From assembly GCA_963712465.1 (NCBI GenBank), contig CAVQHY010000005.1, positions 124,001-188,000 on the forward strand: DNA of 64,000 nucleotides, written 5' to 3'. This DNA is from CAVQHY01 sp963712465. GTDB taxonomy: Bacteria > Actinomycetota > Thermoleophilia > Gaiellales > Gaiellaceae. A program made the position numbers and the translations under genes. Of this stretch, positions 8,843-20,015 are shown one piece after another (position 1 is the stretch's first letter; each line of letters begins with the position of its first letter). Under the pieces are notes generated by a model that was not told the DNA's origin, made no database searches, and saw only the letters and a list, made by a program, of their open reading frames with translations.

Positions 8843-10300
8843 GTGCTCGCGCGCGCGATCACCCATACCCTGGTCGGTCTCGAGGCGCGGGCGGTCGAGG
8901 TCGAGGCGCATCTCCAGCGCGGAATCCCGGGCTTCGCGATCGTCGGGCTTCCCGACAAGGCGTGTCAGGAGGCGAAGGAGCGCGTCCGCTCTGGGATCAC
9001 GAGCGCCGAGCTGGAGTGGCCGTTGCGGAGGCTGACGGTGAACCTCGCGCCTGCCGGCCTCCGCAAGGAGGGCTCGGGGTTCGACCTGCCGATTGCTCTC
9101 GCCGTCCTGGCCGCCTCGCGCCAGGTTCCCGTCGAGCGGCTCGCAGGTCACGCCGCTGTCGGCGAGCTCGCGCTCGACGGTCGTGTGAGGCCCACCCCGG
9201 GAATACTCGTCGCCGCCGAGGCCGCGCTCCGCGGTGGGCTGGCGCGCCTGGTCTGTCCGGCCGAGGTCGCGCCGGAGGCCGCGCTCGCGGGGATCGAGCC
9301 CGTGCCGATCCGCCATCTCGCAGAGGCTGTTGCCTACCTCCGCGGACGGTTGACCCCGGACACGGTGGAGCCGGCGCGACCGGTACCGACGCCGCCGCCA
9401 CCCGACCTTGTCGACGTCAGTGGACAGGAGCGCGCCCGGAGGGCGTTGGAGATCGCGGCGGCCGGCCGTCACAACCTCCTGCTCGCGGGGCCTCCCGGAA
9501 CGGGCAAGACGATGCTCGCGCGGCGGCTTCCAGGGATCCTGCCGCTGCTCACGCGCGAGCAGGCGCTCGAGGTGACCCGGGTCCATTCCGTGGCGGGCCT
9601 GCTGCCGCCCGACCGCCCGCTGATTGACCGGCCGCCGTTTCGGGCGCCTCATCACACGTCGTCGACGATGGCGATCGTCGGAGGAGGCCCCGGTCCGCGT
9701 CCTGGCGAGGCGAGCCTCGCCCACCACGGCGTCCTGCTTCTCGACGAGCTCGCGGAGTTCCAGCGGCCGGCGCTCGAGGCGCTTCGCCAGCCGCTCGAGG
9801 ATGGATCGATTGCGATCGCGCGCGTGTTCGGACGTGCACTCTTTCCGGCGCGCTTCCTGCTCGTTGGGACGATGAACCTGTGTCCCTGCGGCGCGCGCGG
9901 CGATCCGGGGGCCGAGTGCTCCTGCTCTCCCGCCCGCCTCGCCGCCTACCGAGACCGTCTCTCACGCGCGCTGCTCGACCGCTTCGATCTGGTCGTCCAC
10001 ACGCCGCGCGCCCGCGCGAGCGAGCTCGTGGCTCAGGGCGAGGGGTCGGAGGCCGTGCGTACCCGTGTCCTTGCGGGGGTGGAGCGCCTGCGGTCGTCGT
10101 CCCCGCGCGTCAGCCCGGGCGCCGAGGAGCTCCTCGCCCGCGCCGTCGACGCCCTGCCGCTCTCGGCGCGCGGTCGAGCTCGCGTCGCGCGGGTGGCGGT
10201 CACCGTAGCGGGGCTCGCAGGCGGCGAGCAGGTGCTGCCGGAGCACGTGGCTGAGGCGCTCTCGTATCGCGCTCCCAGCGAGCTTGCGGTCGCGGCATGA
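8843..10300 (+). CDS. comM: YifB/ComM family Mg-chelatase-like AAA+ ATPase
   Basis: ComM is a hexameric helicase that extends branch migration of incoming single-stranded DNA during natural transformation. The 485-residue protein has the N-terminal ChlI-like domain (GIPGFAIVGLPDKACQEAKE), Walker A LAGPPGTGKTMLARRLP (about 216-232), Walker B LLLDELAEF, the MNLCPCG cysteine motif, and a C-terminal Mg-chelatase lid. GTG at 8843 fits the family start (VLARAITHTLVGLEA). The ATGA overlap with dprA supports a shared DNA-uptake or recombination role. Confidence 0.93.
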   Translation: MLARAITHTLVGLEARAVEVEAHLQRGIPGFAIVGLPDKACQEAKERVRSGITSAELEWPLRRLTVNLAPAGLRKEGSGFDLPIALAVLAASRQVPVERLAGHAAVGELALDGRVRPTPGILVAAEAALRGGLARLVCPAEVAPEAALAGIEPVPIRHLAEAVAYLRGRLTPDTVEPARPVPTPPPPDLVDVSGQERARRALEIAAAGRHNLLLAGPPGTGKTMLARRLPGILPLLTREQALEVTRVHSVAGLLPPDRPLIDRPPFRAPHHTSSTMAIVGGGPGPRPGEASLAHHGVLLLDELAEFQRPALEALRQPLEDGSIAIARVFGRALFPARFLLVGTMNLCPCGARGDPGAECSCSPARLAAYRDRLSRALLDRFDLVVHTPRARASELVAQGEGSEAVRTRVLAGVERLRSSSPRVSPGAEELLARAVDALPLSARGRARVARVAVTVAGLAGGEQVLPEHVAEALSYRAPSELAVAA

Positions 10301-11145
10301 CCGTCCTCTCGATCCGGCGCGGCGAGCCGGCGTATCCGCCGCTTCTGGCCGAGCTGCACGACCCGCCCGGACGCCTGCATCTCCGCGTCGGCCGGTCGGA
10401 GATCCTCGCCCGCCCCGCCGTCGCGATCGTCGGCGCGCGCACCTGCTCCCCCTACGGGGCACAGGTGGCAAGGAGCCTGGGGAGCGCGCTTGCCGGCGCC
10501 GGGCTCGTCGTGGTCAGCGGCCTTGCCCGCGGGATCGACGGCGAGGCCCATCGCGGCGCTCTCGGGGCGAGCGGGGAGACTGTCGCGGTCCTGGGCTGCG
10601 GTATCGACCGGGACTACCCCCGGGCACACGCGGAGCTGGCACGCCGGATCGGCGAGCGTGGCGAGATCGTGTCGGAGTACGAGGCCGGGGTCGAGCCGGC
10701 GCCATGGCGTTTTCCCGCGCGCAATAGGATCATCGCCGCTCTCGCGCTTGCCACCGTCGTGGTCGAGGCGAGGGAGCGATCCGGAGCGCTGATCACGGCG
10801 GACTTCGCGCTCGAGCTGGGCCGCGAGGTGTTCGCCGTTCCCGGGGAGATCACGTCGAGGCTCTCGCGCGGGACGAACGAGCTCCTGCGCCAGGGAGCGA
10901 CACCCCTCCTCGCTGCGGACGACGTTCTTGCCGAGCTCGGCTTCGAGCGGCGGAAGGAGGAGAGCCCGCCGCTCTCCGTCGCCGGGCAGGCCCTGCTTGT
11001 CGCGCTTGCCGACGGCCCGTGCGACGCCGACGAGTTGACCCGAGCCTCGGGCCGGACGAGCTCCGACATCGCCGCCGCGCTCGTCGAGCTCGAGCTCGCG
11101 GGCCTGGCCGCGCACGGAGAAGGGAGGTGGCGGGCAGTGACGTAG
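10297..11145 (+). CDS. dprA: DNA processing protein DprA
   Basis: DprA binds single-stranded DNA and loads RecA, mainly in natural transformation. The Rossmann-fold core is clear: VAIVGARTCSPYG (about 45-57), VVSGLARGIDGEAH, VAVLGCGID, FPARNRIIAALA and the GREVFAVPGEI segment. A short C-terminal winged-helix-like domain (about 225-280) follows. The gene overlaps comM by four bases and converges on xdhC with an 11-bp gap and no obvious terminator. Confidence 0.95.
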   Translation: MTVLSIRRGEPAYPPLLAELHDPPGRLHLRVGRSEILARPAVAIVGARTCSPYGAQVARSLGSALAGAGLVVVSGLARGIDGEAHRGALGASGETVAVLGCGIDRDYPRAHAELARRIGERGEIVSEYEAGVEPAPWRFPARNRIIAALALATVVVEARERSGALITADFALELGREVFAVPGEITSRLSRGTNELLRQGATPLLAADDVLAELGFERRKEESPPLSVAGQALLVALADGPCDADELTRASGRTSSDIAAALVELELAGLAAHGEGRWRAVT

Positions 11146-11156
11146 ACGAGTTCGAC

Positions 11157-12062
11157 TCAGGACGCCGCGGCTCCGAGGTACCGGGTCGGATCGGCCTCGA
11201 AGCGCTCGCGGCAGCCTGAACAGCAAAACCAATAGGCCACGCCGTCGTACGAGATCGTCTCGCGGTTGCCGAGCGTCGACACGATCATGCCGCAGACACG
11301 GTCGACTGCCTCACCGGCCGGCTGTGCCGCGATTTCGCCTGCGGTCTCCGGGGCGCGTAGGTGCCGCCACGCCACGAGCTCGGCGAGGATCGCAACCGCA
11401 ATCTCCTCCTGGCTCGACGGGCCGAGGTCGAGTCCGGCAGGGCTGCGGATCCGGGCGAGCGCCTCCTCGCCGACGCCGCGCCGGCGAAGCGAGGCGAGCA
11501 CCGTGCTCGCTCGCCGGGAGCTCGCGACGAGCCCCACGTAGTCGGCCCCGAACGCGAGTGCGGCCTCGAGGGTGCGTTCGTCGCCGTGCCCCATCGTCGC
11601 CACGACGACGGCGTCTGCATCCTCGACGAGCCTGTCGGAGACTCGCCAGCCGATCGTACGCGCGAGCGCAGCGAGGGTATGCGCGGCGGGGCTCTCGCCG
11701 ACGACGACGAGGAGCAATCGCGCGACGGAGGGCTCGAGCAGCACCTCGACCGTTCCCTCCGACGCGCAGGCGCTCTCGGCGGCGACGACGTCGGGCGGTG
11801 CGCTCTCGGCGGTGCCGGACGGCCCGATCCGCAGGAGCTGCGGCTTACCGGTCGCGAGGGCTCGAAGCGCCTCGCGGATCACGATCGGCTCGGAGCACGC
11901 GCCGCCGACCCAGCCGACGATGACACCCTCGGGCGTCACGAGCGCGCGGTCGCCACGCTTGGTCGAGGCGGGAGGTGTCACCCTGACGACGCTCGCGAGC
12001 ACGTGCGGCTTGCCGGCGAGCGCGAGCTCGCCGGCGCGGATCAGCACGTCCTCGGGCCTCAT
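11157..12062 (-). CDS. XdhC/CoxI-family molybdenum-enzyme maturation protein with C-terminal YHS domain
   Basis: XdhC proteins bind molybdenum cofactor, protect it and guide its sulfuration and insertion into xanthine dehydrogenase-family enzymes. The N-terminal part (about 1-90) has the XdhC signature VGWVGGACSEP, and a Rossmann-like domain (about 115-225) contains ATMGHGDERTLEAALA. Residues about 258-298 form a YHS/TRASH-type metal-binding domain with VCGMIV and FCCSGCRERFEADP. The fusion suggests metal sensing or delivery combined with cofactor insertion. As the last gene of the cox operon it probably matures the CO dehydrogenase, though xanthine dehydrogenase homologues elsewhere could also use it. 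Confidence 0.85.
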   Translation of the reverse strand: MRPEDVLIRAGELALAGKPHVLASVVRVTPPASTKRGDRALVTPEGVIVGWVGGACSEPIVIREALRALATGKPQLLRIGPSGTAESAPPDVVAAESACASEGTVEVLLEPSVARLLLVVVGESPAAHTLAALARTIGWRVSDRLVEDADAVVVATMGHGDERTLEAALAFGADYVGLVASSRRASTVLASLRRRGVGEEALARIRSPAGLDLGPSSQEEIAVAILAELVAWRHLRAPETAGEIAAQPAGEAVDRVCGMIVSTLGNRETISYDGVAYWFCCSGCRERFEADPTRYLGAAAS

Positions 12063-12134
12063 CCCCGCCCCGTCACGGGTCCCCGGGGTGGGCGGGATGG
12101 GGGTGGGTGTGCGGGCCCAGGCCGCCCGTGGGTC

Positions 12135-14476
<2,342 letters not shown>

Positions 14477-14480
<4 letters not shown>

Positions 14481-14983
14481 GCGCTCTCCTTCAGCTTCGC
14501 GGCCGCGCTCCGGACCGCGTTGACGATGTTCTGGTAGCCGGTGCAGCGGCAGATCTGGCCCGAGATCGCCCAGCGGATCTCCTCGTCGCTCGGGCTCGGC
14601 TTCTCCGCCAGGAGCGCGACCGAGGTGAGCATCATCCCGGGCGTGCAGAAGCCGCACTGGAGGCCGTGCTCCTCGGAGAAGGCCTGCTGGATCGGATGGA
14701 GCTGGCCGCCCTCGATCAGGCCCTCGACCGTCGTGATCTCCGCGTCCGCGGCCTGGACGGCGAACATCGTGCACGACTTGACGGGGACTCCGTCCAGGAG
14801 GACGGTGCAGGCGCCGCAGCTCGACGTGTCGCAGCCGATGTGCGTGCCGGTCAATCCGAGCGTCTGTCGGATGAGGTGGACGAGCAGGAGGCGCGGCTCG
14901 ACGTCGGCGGTGCGCCGCTCGCCGTTCACCGTCACCTCGACCGTGTGCAGCTTCGGAGGCGTCTCGACCTGTGCCATCGCCAT
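14477..14983 (-). CDS. coxS: Carbon monoxide dehydrogenase small (2Fe-2S) subunit
   Basis: CoxS carries two [2Fe-2S] clusters that pass electrons from the Mo site to FAD. The 168 residues show the plant-ferredoxin cluster motif GCDTSSCGACTVLLDG (about 50-65, with a fourth Cys in VKSCTM) and the C-terminal motif CGFCTPGM with CRCTGYQNIV (about 110-150). It sits between coxM and coxL in the order M-S-L, the form I arrangement, and overlaps coxL by four bases. Confidence 0.95.
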
Positions 14984-14990
14984 CCCTTCC

Positions 14991-15860
14991 TCAGGCGGCC
15001 CGGGCGGCCTCGACGGCCGTCCGCAGCCCGCGCTCGGTGTAGATCCGAACGACGTTTCGCTTGTAGTCGGCTGTCCCGCGGATGTCGCTCTGCGGTTCGG
15101 CGGCCGCGGCCGTGAGGCGTGCCGCCTCCGTGATCGCCGCGTCGGTCGGCTCGGCGCCGGCGAGAGCGTCCTCGGCTTCAGCGGCCCGGATGTTCCTCGG
15201 CCCCACGCCGGTCAGCGCGATGCCGGCCCGCTCGATCGAGCCGTTCGAGAGCGTGACCTGGACGGCGACGGCCGCGGTTGCGTAGTCGCCGACCTTGCGC
15301 TCGAGCTTCAGGTACGTGCCGCTCGACCGCGGGCCCGCATCGGGCACGCGGGCCTCGGTGATGATCTCGTTCGGCTCCAGGCTCGTCGTGAACGGCCCCT
15401 GGAGGAGCTCGTCGATCGCGATCGTCCGCTCGCCGCTCGAGCTTCTTGCGACGACCTCGGCCCGCGCGGCGAGCATGACCGCGCCCCAGTCGCCTTGCGG
15501 GTCGGCGTGGGCGAGCGAGCCGCAGACCGTGCCGCGGTTTCGGATGATCGGGTCGGAGATCTGCGGCGCGGCGTCGCCGAGAAGCTTCCGGCGTCCGCGC
15601 AGGAGCTCGGATCGCTCGCACGCGGCGTGGCGGACGAGCGCGCCGATGCGCAGCACGCCGCCGTCCTCGGCGAGGAAGTCCAGCCCGGGGATGCGGTTGA
15701 GGTCGACGAGGGCAGCCGGCATCGCGAACCGTAGCTTCATCATCGGGATCAGGCTCTGGCCGCCGGCGACGACCTTGGCGTCGTCCCCGTGCCTGTCGAG
15801 AATGGAGAGCGCCTCTTCCAGGGTCGTCGGCGCGAAGTACTCGAAACTCGCGGGGTACAC
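14991..15860 (-). CDS. coxM: Carbon monoxide dehydrogenase medium (FAD) subunit
   Basis: CoxM binds FAD and passes electrons from CO oxidation to the respiratory chain. The 289 residues start with YPASFEYFAPTTLEEAL. They contain the FAD pyrophosphate motif AGGQSLIPMMKLR (about 32-44), RNRGTVCGSLAHADPQGD (about 107-124) and the C-terminal CODH-flavoprotein domain. Start is GTG at 15860 preceded by AGGAGG, a strong ribosome site, so this is probably the first gene of the operon. Confidence 0.95.
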   Translation of the reverse strand: MYPASFEYFAPTTLEEALSILDRHGDDAKVVAGGQSLIPMMKLRFAMPAALVDLNRIPGLDFLAEDGGVLRIGALVRHAACERSELLRGRRKLLGDAAPQISDPIIRNRGTVCGSLAHADPQGDWGAVMLAARAEVVARSSSGERTIAIDELLQGPFTTSLEPNEIITEARVPDAGPRSSGTYLKLERKVGDYATAAVAVQVTLSNGSIERAGIALTGVGPRNIRAAEAEDALAGAEPTDAAITEAARLTAAAAEPQSDIRGTADYKRNVVRIYTERGLRTAVEAARAA

Positions 15861-15978
15861 GCAAACCCTCCTCTCGTCGGGAAGCGCATCGCCCCGCGCG
15901 GGGCCAGCGCGCCAGACCTCGTTCAGTTAGCGCATGAGGATACACCCTTCCTACGGCTCGAAACCCACCACCGGATTG

Positions 15979-16632
15979 CTACGCGGCCGACGGCCTGCGA
16001 GCACGCACGAGCGCATCGATCGCCGTCGCCTCGCCGCCCTCTACCTGGACGGGCCGCGGCACGCGCTCGGCGCGCTCGACGACGAGCCCCGGGATCTCGG
16101 CGACGACGTCCTCCGGCGTAAAGAGGACCTCGGCATGCCGAGGTCCTCCGTATCCCTCGGTGAGGTTCAGGAGGTGATGGCCGACGACGAGGAGCGTCCC
16201 TGCCGGCGCCACCGCGGCGGCGGCGCGGCCCAGCGCGACGCACCGCTCGGCCGCTGGAAGCTGCAGGTAGAAGACGAGCACGAGCTCGAACGCCTGCTCC
16301 GGCGGCTCGTAGTCGAGGACGTCGGCGAGAACCCACTCGACCTCGACGCTGCGCTCGGCGGCGAGACGCTCTGCTTTGGCCAGGCCCGCGTCGGCGAAGT
16401 CGACTCCGATCACGTCCCAGCCGCGCTCCGCGAGCCACACTGCGTTTCGGCCCTCGCCGCACGCGAGATCGAGCGCGCGGCCCGGGATCATCGTCTCCAC
16501 CTCCGCGACGAGGAAGCGGTTGGGGTTGGCGCTCCAGACGAGCTCCGGCGTCGCGTAGCGGCGATCCCAGTCCTCGCGCCCTCGTGTGTCGCCGCTGCCG
16601 GGCATGCGTGCCGAAGGGTGAGATTCGCTCAT
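15979..16632 (-). CDS. Class I SAM-dependent methyltransferase
   Basis: This 217-residue protein has motif I in ALDLACGEGRNAVWLAERGW (about 53-72), an acidic post-I residue in VIGVDFADAGLAKAERLA, and FELVLVFYLQLP at motif IV. The opening segment WDRRYATPELVWSANPNRFL is found in small tellurite-resistance or thiopurine-like methyltransferases. The substrate cannot be read from sequence. It is 118 bp upstream of coxM on the same strand and divergent from a kelch gene by only 19 bp. Confidence 0.8.
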   Translation of the reverse strand: MSESHPSARMPGSGDTRGREDWDRRYATPELVWSANPNRFLVAEVETMIPGRALDLACGEGRNAVWLAERGWDVIGVDFADAGLAKAERLAAERSVEVEWVLADVLDYEPPEQAFELVLVFYLQLPAAERCVALGRAAAAVAPAGTLLVVGHHLLNLTEGYGGPRHAEVLFTPEDVVAEIPGLVVERAERVPRPVQVEGGEATAIDALVRARRPSAA

Positions 16633-16651
16633 CGTCGCTAGCGTACTCTGG

Positions 16652-17551
16652 GTGCTTGCGCTCGCAGCAGTGGCCGCGGCGGTTGCGCTGGCTGGCGCGA
16701 GCGGCTGGGAGCGAGCGGCGCCGATGCCGCAGGCCCGCTCGGAGGTCGCGGCGGCCGTGCTCGGCGGGGAAATCGTCGTCGTCGGCGGCTTTCTCGCAGA
16801 CGGCTCGAGCTCGGCTCGAGTCGACGCCTACGCGCCGGTGAGCGACCGCTGGCGACGCCTCCCTGACCTGCCTGTCGCAGCGAACCATGCGATGGCTGCG
16901 GCGGGCGGCGGGCGAGTCTACGTCGTCGGTGGGTTCGCCGACGGGCGCGTCCTTCGCGGGGCCTTCGTGCTCGACGGGAGCCGCTGGCGGCGCCTGCCCC
17001 CGCTGCCGGAGGGCCGCGGGGCGGGGGGCGCGGCCGTCGTCGGCGGGAAGCTGTACGTCGTCGGCGGCCGGTCGCCGGGCGGGCTCGGCCGCACCGCGTT
17101 CGCGCTCGACCTTCGCACACGCCGCTGGTCACGCACGCCCGCGCCGACGCCGCGCGAGCATCTCGGCGTCGCCGCTCTGGGAGGCCGCATCTACGCGGTC
17201 GCCGGCCGCACCGCCGGCTTCGACACGAACGTGGCCGTCGCCGAGGTCTGGAGCCCCGGGCAGGCCCGCTGGCGGCGCCTGCCGCCCGTACCCGAGGCCC
17301 GCGGCGGCACGGGCCTGGCTGCGCTGCCGGGCCTCCTCGTGTCCGTCGGCGGCGAGGAGACGCAGGGAACGATTAGATCGGTCTACGCCTACGACGTCGC
17401 GGCCCGGCGCTGGCGTCGCCTCCCGGATCTACCGACACCACGGCACGGGCTCGCCGTAGCCGCCGTCGGCGGACGCGTCTACGCGATCGCCGGCGGAGAG
17501 CAGCCGGGGCTCTTCGTGAGCGCCCTCAACGAGTGGATCGCGCCTCGGTAG
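16652..17551 (+). CDS. Kelch-repeat beta-propeller protein, probably secreted
   Basis: The 299-residue protein starts with a short hydrophobic leader (about 1-15), then five to six kelch repeats of about 47 residues. Each has a paired Gly (VVVGGF, YVVGGFADG, YVVGGRSPGG, YAVAGRTAG, VSVGGEETQG, YAIAGG) and a W-R-R-L-P blade end. Kelch propellers bind proteins or sugars, or act as oxidases when extra residues are present; no catalytic Cys-Tyr pair is evident. The leader suggests export. The GTG start at 16652 is best supported by the leader. Confidence 0.75.
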   Translation: MLALAAVAAAVALAGASGWERAAPMPQARSEVAAAVLGGEIVVVGGFLADGSSSARVDAYAPVSDRWRRLPDLPVAANHAMAAAGGGRVYVVGGFADGRVLRGAFVLDGSRWRRLPPLPEGRGAGGAAVVGGKLYVVGGRSPGGLGRTAFALDLRTRRWSRTPAPTPREHLGVAALGGRIYAVAGRTAGFDTNVAVAEVWSPGQARWRRLPPVPEARGGTGLAALPGLLVSVGGEETQGTIRSVYAYDVAARRWRRLPDLPTPRHGLAVAAVGGRVYAIAGGEQPGLFVSALNEWIAPR

Positions 17552-17561
17552 GTTCCGGGCC

Positions 17562-18695
17562 GTGAACGTCCCGTACTGGCTCGACCACCCGGCGCGGGGC
17601 TTCCCGCCGCTCGACGGGGACGAGACCGTCGACGTCGCGATCGTCGGCGGTGGCGTCAGCGGCCTCTCGTGCGCCCTCACGCTCGCGGCCGCCGGACTGA
17701 GCGTCCGTGTCCTCGAGGCGAGAGTCGTCGGCGGTGGGGCAAGCGGCCGCAACGGTGGCTTTGCAGTTCGCGGGCCGGCGCTCGCCTACTCGACGCTTCG
17801 CGACGCGGAGCTGATGCGACTGACAGAACGAACGATTGACCGGATGGCCGAGCTAGCCGGTGACACGCTGCGGCGCACGGGCTGTCTTGTGGTCGCCGCA
17901 AGCGACGGGGAGGCTATCCGCGCGCGCGCCGAGCTCGATGCGCTCACGGCGGACGGCTTCCGCGCCGAGTGGGTCGCGCGGGACGACCTGCCTGCCGCGC
18001 TCCGGCGGATCTTCCTCTCAGGCGTCTTCGATCCGACTGCCGGCGCGCTCGAGCCGGGGCGCTGGGCCCGCCGGCTCGCCGAGCAGGCAGCCTCGGCCGG
18101 TGCGGTGATCGCCGAGTCGACCCGCGCGCTGATGCTCGACGGCACCCGGGTCGAGACCGACCACGGCACCGTCGAGGCAGCCCATGTGGTCGTCGCGACC
18201 GACGGCTACACGGACGGTCTTGTACCCGAGCTCGCGCGTGCGCTCACGCCCGCCCGGGCGCAGGCGCTCGCGACCGAGCCCCTCGGCCGGCGCGTGTTCG
18301 AGTGCCCGATCGGAGCGCGCGAGGGCTGGGACTACTGGCAGCAGACGCGCGAGGGGCGGCTCGTCGTCGGCGGCTGGCGCGACTCCGAGCTCGAGGCCGA
18401 GTTCACCACCAGCGACGAGCCGACGCCGTCGATCCAGGCCCGAATCGAGTCGTTCCTCGAGCGGATCCTCGGTCGGGCGCCGCGGGTGACGCACCGCTGG
18501 GCCGGCCTGCTCGGCTTCACGCCCGACCGGCTGCCGCTGGTCGGCCGGGTCCCCGGTCGGGTCGGCATCTGGTGCGCCCTCGGCTACGCGGGCCACGGCA
18601 ACGTTCCCGCGCTGGCCTCGGGCGAGCTCGTCGCCCGGGCGATCCTCGGCGACGACGCGATCCCGGCGCGCCTCGATCCGGCACGGTTCGTCTAG
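17562..18695 (+). CDS. FAD-dependent amine/amino-acid oxidase (DAO family)
   Basis: The protein (377 residues) carries the dinucleotide motif DVAIVGGGVSGLSCALTLA (about 26-44) and the GASGRNGGF loop that contacts FAD in the glycine-oxidase/PuuB subgroup. Near the C terminus are HRWAGLLGFTPDRLPLVG and the second FAD contact YAGHGN. It would oxidise a primary or secondary amine (for example a gamma-glutamylated amine or D-amino acid) and make H2O2. The substrate is not inferable. It starts 10 bp after the kelch gene and precedes a GST-like gene by 11 bp. Confidence 0.82.
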   Translation: MNVPYWLDHPARGFPPLDGDETVDVAIVGGGVSGLSCALTLAAAGLSVRVLEARVVGGGASGRNGGFAVRGPALAYSTLRDAELMRLTERTIDRMAELAGDTLRRTGCLVVAASDGEAIRARAELDALTADGFRAEWVARDDLPAALRRIFLSGVFDPTAGALEPGRWARRLAEQAASAGAVIAESTRALMLDGTRVETDHGTVEAAHVVVATDGYTDGLVPELARALTPARAQALATEPLGRRVFECPIGAREGWDYWQQTREGRLVVGGWRDSELEAEFTTSDEPTPSIQARIESFLERILGRAPRVTHRWAGLLGFTPDRLPLVGRVPGRVGIWCALGYAGHGNVPALASGELVARAILGDDAIPARLDPARFV

Positions 18696-18706
18696 GATCG
18701 CGCTCG

Positions 18707-19342
18707 GTGGGACTCCTCCTCTACGACCATCCCGCGTCGTCCAATGCGCTCAAGGCGCGCTTCCTGCTCGCCGAGCTGGGTCTCGAGCACGAGCGCAAGC
18801 GGGTCTCGTTCGCGTTTCCCCGCCCCGACTGGTACCTCGAGCTGAATCCCTTCGGCCGGATCCCGACGCTCGTCGACGGAGACGTGACGGTCGCCGAGTC
18901 GAACACCGTGCTGCGCTACCTGGCCTCGTGCGAGGGGCGGGACGACCTCTATCCCCAAGACCCGGCGGCGCGCGCACGCGTCGACTGGGCGCTCGACGCG
19001 TGGAGCACGATCGTCCGTCCGGCGCTGTTTCCGGGCGAGAAGCTGGGGCTGATGGACACCTCCGAGGAGGAGGGTGCGGTTGGCGACGCCGCAGACGCCG
19101 ATCCTGCCGCGCTGGCCGAGGCGGTCGAGGGGGCCCGCGGGCCGCTGGCGATGTTCGAGCGGTTCGTAGCCGACAACGGCACCGTGACGGGCGTGTTCAC
19201 GATCGCAGACTGCTGCGTCGCGCCGCTTCTCTGGCGCTGGCAGCGCCTACCCCTCTCTTTCGCTGCGTGGCCGAAGCTGACCGCGGTGCAGACAGCCGTC
19301 ACGAGCCGGCCGTCATTTGCCGCTGCCGATCCCGTCGCGTGA
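18707..19342 (+). CDS. Glutathione S-transferase-like protein
   Basis: The N-terminal thioredoxin-fold domain (about 1-80) has LYDHPASSNALKARFLLAEL and the cis-Pro segment NPFGRIPTLVDGDVTVAES with the Glu-Ser typical of GSTs. An all-helical C-terminal domain follows (about 90-205, FTIADCCVAPLLWRW). Most actinobacteria lack glutathione and use mycothiol, so the thiol partner is uncertain. The GTG start at 18707 lies just after the oxidase stop. Confidence 0.8.
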   Translation: MGLLLYDHPASSNALKARFLLAELGLEHERKRVSFAFPRPDWYLELNPFGRIPTLVDGDVTVAESNTVLRYLASCEGRDDLYPQDPAARARVDWALDAWSTIVRPALFPGEKLGLMDTSEEEGAVGDAADADPAALAEAVEGARGPLAMFERFVADNGTVTGVFTIADCCVAPLLWRWQRLPLSFAAWPKLTAVQTAVTSRPSFAAADPVA

Positions 19343-19352
19343 GGCGACTCCG

Positions 19353-20015
19353 GTGAGCGGTGCGCGACCTTTCGACGTCGCCCGCATCGACGAGCTCTCG
19401 CAGGTCTCGGTCACGGACACGCTGGCCTGGACGCCCGTGCGGCGGCACTTCGGGATCGGTGCGTTCGGGGTCAACGCCTACCGCGCGGCGAAGGCCGGCG
19501 ACGAGGTCGTCGAGGATCACGACGAGTCCGGCGGGGGCGCGGGCGGTCATGAGGAGCTCTACGTCGTGATCACCGGCAGGGCGCGCTTCACCGTCGCCGG
19601 CGAGGAGCTCGACGCTCCCGCGGGAACTCTCGTCTTCGTGCGCGATCCGGCGGCCCGCCGACACGCCGTCGCCGAGGAGGCCGGGACGACGGTTCTCGTC
19701 GTCGGCGGGGTCCGCGGCGAGGCATTCTCGGTGTCGCCGTGGGAGTGGTACTTCGCCGCGATCCCCATTGCGCAGTCGGGCGACTATGGGGGCGCCGCCG
19801 ACCTCGTCATGGAGGGCCTCGCCGAGCAGCCCGAGAGCGGCTCGCTGCTCTACAACCTCGCCTGCTTCGAGTCGCTCGCCGGACGGCGCGACGAGGCTCT
19901 CGGACACCTCGCACGCGCGCTCGAGCTCGAGCCGCAGGCGCGCGAGTGGATGCGGGACGACGATGATCTCGACCCGATCCGCGACGACCCGGCTTTCCCG
20001 GCTGGTCAGGCCTGA
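19353..20015 (+). CDS. Cupin domain protein with C-terminal tetratricopeptide segment
   Basis: The N-terminal half is a conserved barrel with HEELYVVITGRARFTV and DAPAGTLVFV (about 63-105), a cupin-like metal-binding or sensing fold. From about residue 135 the protein changes to TPR-like helices (GDYGGAADLVMEGLAEQPE and LYNLACFESLAGRRDEALGH). I placed the start at GTG 19353, downstream of the GST stop; a frame extension upstream exists. Function is unknown. It converges on grpB with a 10-bp overlap. Confidence 0.72.
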   Translation: MSGARPFDVARIDELSQVSVTDTLAWTPVRRHFGIGAFGVNAYRAAKAGDEVVEDHDESGGGAGGHEELYVVITGRARFTVAGEELDAPAGTLVFVRDPAARRHAVAEEAGTTVLVVGGVRGEAFSVSPWEWYFAAIPIAQSGDYGGAADLVMEGLAEQPESGSLLYNLACFESLAGRRDEALGHLARALELEPQAREWMRDDDDLDPIRDDPAFPAGQA

